Shown: piece after piece, positions 17,680-26,421 of the stretch
Position numbering within the stretch: position 1 is the first letter of the stretch
Layout: each line of letters opens with the position of its first letter
Position numbers and translations under genes: made by a program
The notes under the pieces: generated by a model
Database searches by the model: none
What the model was told of the DNA's origin: nothing
What the model saw: the letters and a program-made list of their open reading frames with translations, nothing else
NCBI GenBank assembly: GCA_017446845.1
Contig: JAFSOQ010000090.1
Span: 1-49,706, forward strand
Direction of reading: 5' to 3'
Length of the DNA: 49,706 nucleotides
Origin: Selenomonadaceae bacterium
Lineage (GTDB): Bacteria; Bacillota; Negativicutes; Selenomonadales; Selenomonadaceae

Positions 17680-18891
17680 TTAAGTCGTATAGTCTGCGTT
17701 GATTTTGACATATTGAAAACTGAGGTCGCAAGTGTAGATTGTCGCCGCTGAGTCACCAAGCCCCAAAGCAATATCGACTGTAATGTCGTGATCCGCCAAA
17801 ACTTTTTTCATGGCGTCCGTGTCGAATTTTGTAACAAGCCCTTTGTCGTAAACGGTAAGCCCGCCGAATTTGATAGAAATTTTTTCGGGAACGATTTTAA
17901 CGCCCGAATAGCCGACCGCGCAAATTGTTCTGCCGGGATTGGCATCTTGTCCGAAGAACGCCGTTTTGACCAACGGAGAATTTGCGACGCTCATTCCGAC
18001 TTTTTTGGCGTCCGCGAAACTTTCCGCGCCCGTGACGTTAATGATTAAAAATTTCGACGCGCCCTCACCGTCGGCAGCAATTTTCTTTGTCATCTCGACG
18101 CAAACTTTTTTCAGCGTCTCGAAGAATTTTTGGTAGTCGTCACCTTTGTCGACGATTTTTTTATTGCCTGCCGCGCCGTTCGCCAAGACAACCACGGAAT
18201 CATTCGTGCTCATGTCGCCATCGACTGATAAACAATTGAAAGAAACTTCGGTAGCGTCGTGCAGAGCCTCTTGTAAAAGTTTTTGGTCAATGTCGGCGTC
18301 GGTCGTGATAAAGCAAAACATCGTTGCCATGTCGGGACGAATCATGCCCGAACCTTTGGCGATTGCTCCGAAACGAACTTCCACGCCGCCGATTTCAACT
18401 TCGGTCGCGCAAGCTTTTGAATAAGTGTCGGTCGTGATAATCGCGTTGCCCGCATTAACCGAACCTTCAGGCGAAAGATTTTTGACGGCGTTTTTAATGC
18501 CCGCCTCAACCTTGTCCATGGGAAGATTCGAGCCGATAAGACCTGTCGACGCGACGATAACATCATCTGCGCGGCAATTCAATTCTTTTGCGGTGACAGT
18601 CGCCATTTTTTCCGCGTCACGAACGCCCTGTTCACCTGTGCAGGCATTGGCGCAACCGGCATTGGCAACGATAGCATGAGCAGTGCCCGTGCCGACGACA
18701 ATTCTGCTTAAACGAACGGGAGCCGCCGCAACCAAGTTTTTCGTGAAGACGCCCGCGACCGCCGCTTCTTTTTCCGTGTAGATAACTGCAACGTCGAGAT
18801 TGCCGTTTTTCTTGACGCCTGCGCGGACACCTGCCGCCGTGAAACCTTTGGGGTGACAAACACCCGCAGTCTTATGAATATCGCTGAACAT
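17680..18891 (-). CDS. argJ: Bifunctional ornithine acetyltransferase / N-acetylglutamate synthase
   Basis: 403 residues. ArgJ recycles the acetyl group from N-acetylornithine to glutamate, and in bifunctional forms also uses acetyl-CoA, in arginine synthesis. The proenzyme cuts itself before a threonine: KGSGMIRPDMATM is present with Thr190 as the new N-terminal nucleophile (the more usual form has IHPNMATM). Other family motifs are TTDTYSKA and SVDGDMSTND. It lies downstream of argC; the 90-base gap is almost filled by a heptamer-repeat hairpin directly before the argJ ribosome site (AAGGGAG). argB, argD and argF are not adjacent. Confidence 0.95.
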   Translation of the reverse strand: MFSDIHKTAGVCHPKGFTAAGVRAGVKKNGNLDVAVIYTEKEAAVAGVFTKNLVAAAPVRLSRIVVGTGTAHAIVANAGCANACTGEQGVRDAEKMATVTAKELNCRADDVIVASTGLIGSNLPMDKVEAGIKNAVKNLSPEGSVNAGNAIITTDTYSKACATEVEIGGVEVRFGAIAKGSGMIRPDMATMFCFITTDADIDQKLLQEALHDATEVSFNCLSVDGDMSTNDSVVVLANGAAGNKKIVDKGDDYQKFFETLKKVCVEMTKKIAADGEGASKFLIINVTGAESFADAKKVGMSVANSPLVKTAFFGQDANPGRTICAVGYSGVKIVPEKISIKFGGLTVYDKGLVTKFDTDAMKKVLADHDITVDIALGLGDSAATIYTCDLSFQYVKINADYTT

Positions 18892-18906
18892 TGAAAAATC
18901 TCCCTT

Positions 18907-18979
18907 CTTAGGATTTAGGATATAGGATTTAGGATTTAGGGGAAAAACCCTAACTCCTAAATCCCAACTCCTAAATCCT
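18907..18979. repeat. Heptamer repeat hairpin between argC and argJ
   Basis: GGATTTA-type units (18911-18940) are followed by complementary CTCCTAA/CCCTAAC-type units (18948-18979). The element begins beside the argJ ribosome site and ends three bases from the argC stop codon, so it fills the intercistronic gap. Confidence 0.85.
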
Positions 18980-18981
18980 TA

Positions 18982-20019
18982 TTACGGATAAATCGGAATG
19001 ACATCAAGCGCGACGCTTTCATAAAAGCCCGCCGCAATGTTGAAATTTTGAACGGCTTGACCCGCCGCGCCCTTAACCAAGTTGTCAATCGCGGAAAGGA
19101 TTATAACACGTCGTGTGCGTTCGTCAATGTGCCAGCCGATATCGCAATAGTTGGAGCCTCGGACAAATTTAGTTTCGGGATAAGAATTTCTGCCGAGCAG
19201 TCGGATAAATTTTTCCCCGCCGTACATCTTCTGAAATGCCGCGTCAATCATATCGTCGGAAATATTTTCTTTAATCGTCGCGTAGCACGTCGCCAAAATT
19301 CCGCGCGACATGGGAACCAAATGCGGAGTGAAATTTATAATCGTCTCTTCGCCGCTCAAATCTTTTAAAGCCTGTTCGATTTCGGGCGTGTGACGATGAT
19401 GAGCGACGTTGTAAGCTTTGAAGTTGTCGTAGAGTTCGGGGAAGTGGTTGCCGAGCTTTAAACCTCTGCCCGCGCCCGACACTCCGCTTGCCGCGTCGAC
19501 GATGATTGAATTCGCGTCGATAAGATGATGTTTGACGAGCGGCGCAAGTGCCAAGATTGATGCCGTCGTGAAACAGCCCGCGTTGCCGATAATTTTTGCG
19601 TCGCGAATTTCTTTGCGATAAATTTCCGCCAGTCCGTAAACTCTTTTGGCGTCTTTGTGCTTGTGCGGAACGTTATACCAAGTTTCGTAAATTGAAGTGT
19701 CGCTGAATCGATAATCCGCGCCCAAGTCGATAATCCTCACGGGCAATTTCTCCAGCTTAATTCCGACGTCCATGGCGTGTCCGTGCGGCAGCGCGATAAA
19801 AATAAATTCGCTGTCCTTGCCGATATTTTCTATGTCCGCCAGTGATTCAAGCGTTAAATCGCAGATGCCGCGCAGGTGCGGATAAAGCTCCGAAATTTTT
19901 TTGCCCGTGTGACTTTCCGAAGTTATGTGCGCGATTTGTGCTTGCGGGTGCCGAATCAGAATAGAGAGCAATTCCGCTCCCGCGTAGCCCGTCGCGCCTA
20001 TTACGCTTACCTTTACCAA
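18982..20019 (-). CDS. argC: N-acetyl-gamma-glutamyl-phosphate reductase
   Basis: 345 residues. The NADPH enzyme reduces N-acetylglutamyl phosphate to the semialdehyde in arginine synthesis. It has the Rossmann motif GATGYAGAELL at the N-terminus, the catalytic Cys149 in GNAGCFTT, the HRHTPEIEQ segment and the late HLVPMSRGI motif. The start is a TTG at 20019 with AGAGG about ten bases upstream. It begins only 14 bases after the pyruvyl transferase gene, so the two are probably cotranscribed, an unusual partnership. argJ follows. Confidence 0.95.
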   Translation of the reverse strand: MVKVSVIGATGYAGAELLSILIRHPQAQIAHITSESHTGKKISELYPHLRGICDLTLESLADIENIGKDSEFIFIALPHGHAMDVGIKLEKLPVRIIDLGADYRFSDTSIYETWYNVPHKHKDAKRVYGLAEIYRKEIRDAKIIGNAGCFTTASILALAPLVKHHLIDANSIIVDAASGVSGAGRGLKLGNHFPELYDNFKAYNVAHHRHTPEIEQALKDLSGEETIINFTPHLVPMSRGILATCYATIKENISDDMIDAAFQKMYGGEKFIRLLGRNSYPETKFVRGSNYCDIGWHIDERTRRVIILSAIDNLVKGAAGQAVQNFNIAAGFYESVALDVIPIYP

Positions 20020-20033
20020 AATTCTTTACCTCT

Positions 20034-21155
20034 TTAAAAATTATATTTGTAGATGGTCGGATTTTCAGGCAGTGGAGCTTCATCTTTTGGTTTTAATACA
20101 AGTCTTTGTATAATTTTCTTAAGCCTTAAATTTTTTTGATACCCGTCCAGCCAAGTTTCAACATCAACTGAAGGCGTAACAATATCATTTTCACAAGAAT
20201 CTATGAAAGCTTTTGCTGCTATTTTAATCCGTTCAGGAAATTTTTCGTAACCGACGGGGTTTGCTTCAGGTTCATTGAAATTAAAAAGATACTTTCTTGA
20301 GAGCAAATCTTCGGGCGTTGTGTGATTGACATAAGGTATAAATGTAGAAAGTCTGTAGTCCTTCATATTTTTAGGATTTTTTATCATCAATAGGGGCGTT
20401 CCGAGTGCCAGGCAAGGTAATGCCACATGAAGTCGACTTGTCACGACGAGCGAAGCACCTTGATAGAATCTTAAAAGTCCCTCGACCAAAGTGTGCCGAT
20501 AACTCCAATTTCCCGGATGACGAACTTTTTTGTGAGGTATGTCAGGCTGAGCGGGATAGTGCGAAGTGGGTACAATAACTTTTGGATCGTGTTCCTCGGC
20601 AAATTCCAGAACTTCTTGCGGAAATTGTATTCTTGCGAGATTGTGCGAGGTGATAAAAATATCCTTTTTGGTCGTTTCCTTAATAAGGTTGACGACTTCA
20701 TTCGGTACATCTACCGCTACAATTTTTCCGTGATGCTCCACGTCCGGGAAAGGCTCCAAAGTCAAAGTGAAACAACCCGACAAATATGCCGCTATTCCAT
20801 AATTTTTAAGAAATTCTACGCTACCTTCGTCTCGACAGCCAATCACTGCAAATTTTTTAAACCAATCTGCGCCGTAATACGTCAAAGCAAGCGAGCCTTT
20901 ATTCACATAGTTCGAAATATGAAACGAAAGAGGTAAAAGTTTCAAAAACGGAGACGGCGGCCAATTAAGAGGTCTGTGAAGATACCAGCCGCCGAGAAAA
21001 GCTGCTACCTGTTCTCCTGTTTCTGTATAAAAGCTGTCCAGATGTTCGCGATCAATCAGATAATCCAGATGAGGCAAAAATCTTTGCATGGCATAACATT
21101 GGATGTCGTCGCCGATGTTCTGAGTTTTAAAATGAGCAATTAATCCATACTTCAT
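20034..21155 (-). CDS. Polysaccharide pyruvyl transferase family protein
   Basis: 373 residues. It has the family features: an N-terminal 'NIGDDIQCYAM' glycine loop, 'GCRDEGSVEFL', 'LSGCFTLTL', and the C-terminal 'VVTSRLHVALPCLALGTP' segment. Such enzymes attach pyruvate ketals to sugars of capsule or wall polymers, although some members have other substrates. No signal peptide or membrane segment is seen. The gene looks more A/T-rich by eye than argC and ddh, and sits between a small orphan gene and argC rather than in a polysaccharide cluster, which hints at insertion or transfer. The exact acceptor cannot be inferred. Confidence 0.85.
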   Translation of the reverse strand: MKYGLIAHFKTQNIGDDIQCYAMQRFLPHLDYLIDREHLDSFYTETGEQVAAFLGGWYLHRPLNWPPSPFLKLLPLSFHISNYVNKGSLALTYYGADWFKKFAVIGCRDEGSVEFLKNYGIAAYLSGCFTLTLEPFPDVEHHGKIVAVDVPNEVVNLIKETTKKDIFITSHNLARIQFPQEVLEFAEEHDPKVIVPTSHYPAQPDIPHKKVRHPGNWSYRHTLVEGLLRFYQGASLVVTSRLHVALPCLALGTPLLMIKNPKNMKDYRLSTFIPYVNHTTPEDLLSRKYLFNFNEPEANPVGYEKFPERIKIAAKAFIDSCENDIVTPSVDVETWLDGYQKNLRLKKIIQRLVLKPKDEAPLPENPTIYKYNF

Positions 21156-21171
21156 AAAAATTTCCTTTCTG

Positions 21172-21405
21172 TTAAAAATTTATTCCGAGTTCAATTTCGG
21201 TTATCGTGGCGTCTTCCTCAACGTAAAAAGTCAACGTCACGGGAATAAGGTCATCAATTGGGATAAAATAATAACCTTTGCATTTGTCTAAGTCAATACT
21301 TTCACCCAAACCCCAACGCTTGACGACTTCATTGTAATCCATATCGACGTTTAAGCCGGCGGGCGTGGAAAGATAATTATTTTTCGAGCTGAAGTCCGAC
21401 GTCAA
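21172..21405 (-). CDS. Small protein, possible remnant of a larger secreted protein
   Basis: 77 residues from a TTG start. An in-frame TAA two codons upstream fixes the 5' limit, and no good ribosome site is seen. The pattern 'TPAGLNVDMDYNEVVKRWG ... LTFYVEEDATITEIELG' resembles the small C-terminal modules of Gram-positive-type exported proteins that read 'S-GikvG-s--ev---yG ... l-f-v--g-it-I-ig'. Here no signal peptide or N-terminal domain remains, so it may be a surviving 3' fragment. It ends 16 bases before the pyruvyl transferase start. No function can be assigned. Confidence 0.45.
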   Translation of the reverse strand: MTSDFSSKNNYLSTPAGLNVDMDYNEVVKRWGLGESIDLDKCKGYYFIPIDDLIPVTLTFYVEEDATITEIELGINF

Positions 21406-21447
21406 TCTTTTTTACATGTTGAAGAATCTGAACCACGCGGCTTTTTT

Positions 21448-21590
21448 CAGTTAGGAGTTTGAAGTTAGGAGTTAAAATCGCGTCCCCAACTCCTAATTCC
21501 TAACTATTATGAGTTAGGAGTGAGGAGTTAGCAGTTAGGAGTTAAATTCGCTTTTCCAACTCCTAATTCCTAATTCCTAACTCCTAACTG
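21448..21590. repeat. Double heptamer repeat element
   Basis: Two successive inverted sets: GGAGTTA-type units then CTCCTAA/TTCCTAA units (21448-21508), followed by another GGAGTTA array and a complementary array ending CTCCTAACTG at 21590. The outer ends CAGTTAGGAG and CTCCTAACTG are exact complements. It fills the gap between the phosphatase gene and the small orphan. Confidence 0.85.
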
Positions 21591-21610
21591 AAATCTGCCC
21601 TCCGCAAAAA

Positions 21611-22216
21611 TTAATAAAGATGCGCCGTGCTGTTCATGAGTTCGACGGTAATGTCTCCGTCGTCCACGCGCAAAACGTTCAATGCCATATTGAATTGAGC
21701 TATCGCCCACATCTTGTGAATCGGCATGTCCAACGCCGCGCCGAGTATCAAACGAATTGCCGCGCCGTGCGAAACCACGATTATATTTTGGTCGTCGTGA
21801 TTGGCGATAATTTCCCGAATTCCAATCATCACGCGGGCTTGACACTCCAAAAAAGTTTCGCCGTGCGGCGGATGACATCTTTCCGGATCGGTGAAAAATT
21901 TTCCGAAAGCTCTGGGCGACTCGGCAACCAATTCGCTGATGAATCGTCCTTCCCAATCACCGTAATTCGCCTCGCGCAGTGAGGGCATCGTCTTGACCTT
22001 AAGATTAAATTTATCCGCTATAATTTTCGCCGTTTGCATTGCCCGCGACAAATCGCTTGAGTAAATCGCGTCGGCGTGTTTGAACGGCGCATGTTCCGCC
22101 AAAGTCATCGCTTGGAGAAAACCTTCGGGCGAAAGGTGAACGTCGGAATTGCCCTGCAGTCTGTTTTGTTTATTCCATTCGGTCTCGCCGTGACGGATTA
22201 AAAAAATCCTAAGCAT
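21611..22216 (-). CDS. Histidine phosphatase family protein (phosphoglycerate-mutase-like)
   Basis: 201 residues. The N-terminal LIRHGETEWN carries the phosphohistidine (His9 of the RHG motif), SSDLSRAMQTA holds the second arginine region, the acid/base region is LREANYGDWEG, and the second histidine is in VVSHGAAIRL. These features fit cofactor-dependent phosphoglycerate-mutase-like phosphatases such as CobC, GpmB or PhoE; substrates vary and cannot be read from sequence. CobC (alpha-ribazole phosphatase) is possible since cobalamin-linked genes occur elsewhere in the window. The ATG at 22216 is set by GAGGAGG 8-10 bases upstream; a longer frame exists but has no such site. Confidence 0.85.
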   Translation of the reverse strand: MLRIFLIRHGETEWNKQNRLQGNSDVHLSPEGFLQAMTLAEHAPFKHADAIYSSDLSRAMQTAKIIADKFNLKVKTMPSLREANYGDWEGRFISELVAESPRAFGKFFTDPERCHPPHGETFLECQARVMIGIREIIANHDDQNIIVVSHGAAIRLILGAALDMPIHKMWAIAQFNMALNVLRVDDGDITVELMNSTAHLY

Positions 22217-22300
22217 GGGAATCGCCTCCTCAAAAACTTTTTTCGTTAAGATAGCAAAAATTTTTTTGAAACGCAACCATAATTGAATAGTGAAAATAAA

Positions 22301-22326
22301 TTGCGCTTGTGTTATCATAAGCGCAA
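22301..22326. promoter_or_regulatory. Perfect inverted repeat upstream of the condensation-Crp gene
   Basis: TTGCGCTT (22301-22308) and AAGCGCAA (22319-22326) are exact complements around a 10-base centre containing TATCAT, a plausible -10 hexamer. It sits 29 bases before the start codon at 22355 and between two divergent genes, as an operator would. It could also simply be a hairpin. Confidence 0.5.
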
Positions 22327-22354
22327 TAATTTTTTTAGCACAGGAGAAGTTTTT

Positions 22355-24190
22355 ATGGAAATGATTCAACTCACGCCCGACGAAGAAAATGTTTTGGAAA
22401 GTGTTTACGGGCGACAAACGCAAACGGGCGGCTACAATCCCCGCAAGCTCGAATCGATTAAAGATTTGACTGCGCAGGAGAAAAAATTTTTCACGGGAAA
22501 AAATTTTGTGTCGCCGCATTTTTTTGTTCAGACGCTCTACAAAGTTCGCGGCACGGTCAGCCCGATGAAAATTAATCTTGCCGCCAATCGCATGATTAAC
22601 GACAACGAAAATCTCCGCGCAAATTTCTGCAACGTCGGCACACGCACGGTTAAAGTTATTCGCCCGAAAGGTTCACTCAAGCCCGAAATTATTTTCCGCA
22701 ACTTGATGCAGACCGACCAAGACGAACTTGACGACGAGTTCAGAAAAATTTTGGAAGCCGATATGCGCCGCGATTGCGATATCCGTCATGATATGCTGAT
22801 TCGTTTTGCGGTCTACAAGACGAGTGACGAAGAATTCGCCGTGCTCGTGACGCTTGCTCAAATTATTTCCGCCGCTTTCGACGCCGCAAAATTTTTCGCC
22901 AATGTCTTGGGTATCCCGATTGAATCCGAGCCGCAAAAAATTTCGGAAGACGACTTGCCGCCGAAAAATCAAGAGGCTATTCGCGATTATTGGTCAAAAG
23001 TTCTCGACAAAGCTCCGCCGCCCGATAATCTGCCCTACGAACGAGAAGCACTCGGCGCGTATCGTCAAAAATCTTTCCGCACGAAAATTCCCGTCGATAT
23101 TCTTTCCGACTTGCGCGGGCGTGCTCAATCCAATCGCATGATGCTCACGGCGATTTTGCAGAGCGCGTGGGGTTTTATGTTGCAGTTGACGAGCGGAAGG
23201 CGCGACAGCATTTTTTGCCAAATTTTATCGGCGAACAAGGTCGACGAAAATCACGCGTTCAATGTGATTCCCGTCCGCCTCACGAGCGATATAAATTCGA
23301 CGCTCGAACAAATTGTCCGCGGGCAATTCCGTCAGCTGGTCATCTCTCAACCTTACAGCTGCGTTGATTGGACGACTTTGGAAATTTTGGCGGGGCGCAA
23401 CAAAAATTTATTCAGTCACTTTTTAAGCTTTAAAGAATTTCAGTCAAGCGAATTGAATTACGTCGAAACTCCTGCCACGTCGAGCGGAGAAATTATTTCG
23501 CAAAACTCTTGGGACGCGCAGGGCATGAAACTCGGCGTTTACTTCCGCTACTCCGAAAAAAATTTGTCGATAAGTTTTCTTTATGATGAACGGCAATTTT
23601 TAAAATTCGGCATTGAAAAACTTTGCACGCTCTATGAACTTGTCCTTCAGCAAATATCGGTTGATTGGAACGCGAAGTACTCGGATTTCATGAGGAATCT
23701 TGCCAAGCGTGTCAAAATGCAATCGGAAGCTCAAGAAATTTCTCACGAGGACACGCGGAAAAAAATTCGCAACTTTTTATCGCAACTGTCGATTTTGCAG
23801 GGACGTCACGAAGGAACAATCAATTTGTTCGCGGGCAATGCCGAAATTATCACGCGCTACGAGGGCGACAGAATTTCGGGCGACATGCTCAAGGAAAAAT
23901 TTATTTTCGTCGTCAGCGGCAAACTCGCCCGCAATGTCGATACCGGCGACGGCTGGTATAATCCGATTGACATCGTTGCGAAAAATTCTTTTGTCAATCC
24001 CACGAATCTTTTGGACAAACAACGCCTTACACTTTCCGCCGAAGTTTTGACCGAACAAGCCGAACTTTTGACAATCCCGCGCGACGTGCTGATTGAAACG
24101 AGCCGCGATAATTCGGAAGTCGCGCTGTCGCTGATGAATTACGCGCTGGCGCAAATGGAACGTTGGCAAATTCTCTGGTTGCAGTCGTGA
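22355..24190 (+). CDS. Condensation-domain-like protein without catalytic motif, fused to a Crp-like domain
   Basis: 611 residues; ATG at 22355 chosen for CAGGAGAAG at 22341-22349. Residues about 50-470 follow the condensation-domain fold ('FFVQTLYKVRG', 'NDNENLRANF', 'YWSKVLDKAPPPDNLP', 'NAFNVIPVRL' like regions), but the HHxxxDG site reads AQIISAA (168-174), so both histidines, the aspartate and the glycine are lost. Residues about 490-611 resemble a cyclic-nucleotide-binding (Crp N-terminal) beta-roll followed by a long helix; I see no clear phosphate-binding cassette or DNA-binding domain. It is monocistronic, followed by a strong terminator. It may be a structural or sensory partner of the NRPS system 10 kb away; this is inference. 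Confidence 0.7.
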   Translation: MEMIQLTPDEENVLESVYGRQTQTGGYNPRKLESIKDLTAQEKKFFTGKNFVSPHFFVQTLYKVRGTVSPMKINLAANRMINDNENLRANFCNVGTRTVKVIRPKGSLKPEIIFRNLMQTDQDELDDEFRKILEADMRRDCDIRHDMLIRFAVYKTSDEEFAVLVTLAQIISAAFDAAKFFANVLGIPIESEPQKISEDDLPPKNQEAIRDYWSKVLDKAPPPDNLPYEREALGAYRQKSFRTKIPVDILSDLRGRAQSNRMMLTAILQSAWGFMLQLTSGRRDSIFCQILSANKVDENHAFNVIPVRLTSDINSTLEQIVRGQFRQLVISQPYSCVDWTTLEILAGRNKNLFSHFLSFKEFQSSELNYVETPATSSGEIISQNSWDAQGMKLGVYFRYSEKNLSISFLYDERQFLKFGIEKLCTLYELVLQQISVDWNAKYSDFMRNLAKRVKMQSEAQEISHEDTRKKIRNFLSQLSILQGRHEGTINLFAGNAEIITRYEGDRISGDMLKEKFIFVVSGKLARNVDTGDGWYNPIDIVAKNSFVNPTNLLDKQRLTLSAEVLTEQAELLTIPRDVLIETSRDNSEVALSLMNYALAQMERWQILWLQS

Positions 24191-24224
24191 AATTTTGAAA
24201 CTGACCGGTCGGCACATAAACAAA

Positions 24225-24264
24225 GATGGTCTTATTCCCGATTTTATAAGGAGTAAGACCATCT
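24225..24264. terminator. Strong bidirectional terminator
   Basis: GATGGTCTTA (24225-24234) pairs with TAAGACCATC (24255-24264), with further weak pairing inside. It lies between the plus-strand condensation-Crp gene and the minus-strand tRNA-Pro. Confidence 0.8.
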
Positions 24265-24304
24265 GATTATTTTTCTGATATAGGGCTTTTGTTATTTTCA
24301 TTAT

Positions 24305-24381
24305 TGGTCGGAACGACGAGACTTGAACTCACGACCTCTTCCACCCCAAGGAAGCGCTCTCCCAAACTGAGCTACGTCCCG
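24305..24381 (-). tRNA. tRNA-Pro (anticodon GGG)
   Basis: 77 bases including an encoded CCA. On the minus strand: acceptor CGGGACG/CGTTCCG, D stem GCTC/GAGC, anticodon stem CTTCC/GGAAG with loop TTGGGGT (anticodon GGG), T stem GTGAG/CTCGT region with TTCAAGT loop. It lies just downstream of dciA on the same strand. Confidence 0.95.
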
Positions 24382-24427
24382 ATTACCCGCGCAGTTTAAC
24401 ACACTTAAAAAAATTTTGCAAGCCCTT

Positions 24428-25333
24428 TTATTTGTGCGCCGAAAATTTCGGGGATTCTGCCATATCGAATCGCAATTCAAAAAGTGTCCGCTTGATTATT
24501 GCGGGCGTAATTTTTTCGGGCGACAATCTTCTTTCCAGCGCGACCAATTTCAACGCGTCGGGGGATTTTTCATCGCCGAAACGAACGCGGCTTGCAATTC
24601 GTTGGATTAATGACGTCCGCGCAGATTCCACTGCGTCGAACGAACATTCCGATTTCATGTGCGGCATTTGTTCGAGTAAAATTTTTTGCGCCTCCCAAGT
24701 CTTCAACTGCGGCTCGTCGTAAAAAATTTTGAACAAAGCTTTAACCATTGATTCGCGCTCTTGAATTCGGCACGCGTCGCAGAAAATTTCTTTCGGCGGA
24801 CAGAGACTTTCGCACTTTGAACATTTATGCCAGCCGTTCGCCAAATGAAATTTCGTAACCCGCGCATGAGTCAACAGCGTATTCAAAACCGCTTCTCTTA
24901 ATTTCAGGTCGGAAATTTTTTCGGACTGCTCCTTACAACGTTTTATTTCCTCGTCCGTCAAAGTTATGTCTTCAAGTTTGATTTCGAACTTTTCGACTTT
25001 AGCGGACGATTTTTTTTCGGGCGGCATGTTTGCGACTTGAAAAGCTTTGGCGATTCGGATTCCCTTAACGAGCAATTCATCTTGCCCGAAATTTTTATTA
25101 ATCGTGTCGATAATTTCTTCAGCCAAAAATTTCAGCTGGTCTTTGAAGGAAGAATTTTCCACGTGAACCAAAAGAACGCCGTGTTCAATCGCGACGGGCT
25201 TAACGTATTTGACAATGCCGGCGTCGAAAAGTTTTTCCCAATTACGAATCAATTCGACGGTCAGAAATTTTTTATAAATCGTCGCGCCGCACGAACGCAT
25301 TTGCTTGCGGAGTGCGTGATTAATTTCAATCAT
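24428..25333 (-). CDS. DUF721/DciA-like protein with a zinc-ribbon-like insert
   Basis: 301 residues. The first 95 or so match DUF721 (DciA), a family linked to loading of the replicative helicase in bacteria lacking DnaC: 'IRNWEKLFDAGIVKYVKPVAI', 'LLVHVENSSFKDQLKFLAEEII', 'IKGIRIAK' style pattern. It is followed by a charged linker and an extension with four cysteines, C-S-K-C ... C-D-A-C (near residues 170-190), which looks like a zinc ribbon. The ATG overlaps the recF stop (ATGA), so the two are translationally coupled. Position after recF is typical of DUF721 in Firmicutes-like genomes. The long C-terminal extension is of unknown use. Confidence 0.75.
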   Translation of the reverse strand: MIEINHALRKQMRSCGATIYKKFLTVELIRNWEKLFDAGIVKYVKPVAIEHGVLLVHVENSSFKDQLKFLAEEIIDTINKNFGQDELLVKGIRIAKAFQVANMPPEKKSSAKVEKFEIKLEDITLTDEEIKRCKEQSEKISDLKLREAVLNTLLTHARVTKFHLANGWHKCSKCESLCPPKEIFCDACRIQERESMVKALFKIFYDEPQLKTWEAQKILLEQMPHMKSECSFDAVESARTSLIQRIASRVRFGDEKSPDALKLVALERRLSPEKITPAIIKRTLFELRFDMAESPKFSAHK

Positions 25334-26421
25334 TCGGTCAGCCTCCCCGCGTTGATTAAAAAAAATTTGCCGAAACTTTGCGGCGGAAAATAAGCGCGGT
25401 CGGTTGCGGTTATCAACGTCTGAATTTTTTCGCGGCGCAGAAATTCCAACAGCATTTCGCGGCGTTCGGCGTCCAATTCGCTCATCACGTCATCCAAAAG
25501 CAGCAAAGGATATTCGCCCGTTTCCGATTTTAAAAATTGCAATTCGGAAAGTTTCAAGGCAAGTGCCGCCGTCCGAAGTTGTCCTTGCGAGCCGAAAATT
25601 TTCAGCTCCCGTCCGTTGATAAAAAATTTTAAATCATCTTTATGGGGACCTTTTCCGGTCGAGCCGTTCCGAATATCGTCGACACGTTTTGCCCTTAACA
25701 AGTTCAAAAATTTCTCGGCAATATTTTCTTGGGACTCAAGCCCGTGCATTTCGTAAACAATCGACAAATCTTCTTTCCGCGCGGAAATTTTTTGGTGCAT
25801 AGAATTCGCCAAAAGATTCAGCGTTTCAACGGATTTCAGCCGCTTGATTAAAATTTGTTCGGCGATAAGGGCAAGTTGTTCGTCCCAAAGTTCAAGCTCG
25901 TTTTCCTTTGCAAATCGGTCACGAATTTTTTTCAGCAGAATATTTCTTTGTTCGATTATGCGATTGTATTTTAGCAGGTTAAAAAAATAAAGGGACGACG
26001 CTTGAGAAATTTGCGCGTCCAAAAATTTTCTGCGACCCATGGGCGAACCTTTGAACAAAAATAAATCTTCGGGCGAAAAGAGTACCGAATTTAATTTTCC
26101 TACGAGTTCGCGCGGACGAATCGGATTGGCGTCGAGTAAAATTCTTCGGCGTTGCGTGTGAGAAATTTCTATCGCCAATTCGTGCGAGATGTCCGCTTTG
26201 AAAAATTTTATTCGGGCGAGCGCGGATTTTTCTCCCCAACGAATCAGTTCGGCTTCCTTGCCCGCCCGCGAACGTAGCAGCGACGCAAAATTAATCGCCT
26301 CAAGAATATTCGTTTTACCCTGCGCATTTTGTCCGAGAAAAATATTTGTCGCGACGTCGGGAAAAAATTTTATCTCGGCAATGTTGCGCCAGTCCTTTAA
26401 AAAAATTTCGGCAATGTGCAT
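25330..26421 (-). CDS. recF: DNA replication and repair protein RecF
   Basis: 363 residues, an SMC-like ATPase that helps load RecA on gapped DNA. Walker A is GQNAQGKT (30-37), the signature-like segment is GSQGQLRTAALALKL, and Walker B is LLLLDDVMSELD. The gene follows dnaN with no gap and overlaps the DUF721 gene by four bases. Length and motifs are canonical. Confidence 0.95.
   Translation of the reverse strand: MHIAEIFLKDWRNIAEIKFFPDVATNIFLGQNAQGKTNILEAINFASLLRSRAGKEAELIRWGEKSALARIKFFKADISHELAIEISHTQRRRILLDANPIRPRELVGKLNSVLFSPEDLFLFKGSPMGRRKFLDAQISQASSLYFFNLLKYNRIIEQRNILLKKIRDRFAKENELELWDEQLALIAEQILIKRLKSVETLNLLANSMHQKISARKEDLSIVYEMHGLESQENIAEKFLNLLRAKRVDDIRNGSTGKGPHKDDLKFFINGRELKIFGSQGQLRTAALALKLSELQFLKSETGEYPLLLLDDVMSELDAERREMLLEFLRREKIQTLITATDRAYFPPQSFGKFFLINAGRLTE

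Noticed and set aside
22283..22354. Longer N-terminus for the condensation-Crp protein
   Set aside because: It would start upstream of the palindrome and probable -10; CAGGAGAAG fixes the ATG at 22355.
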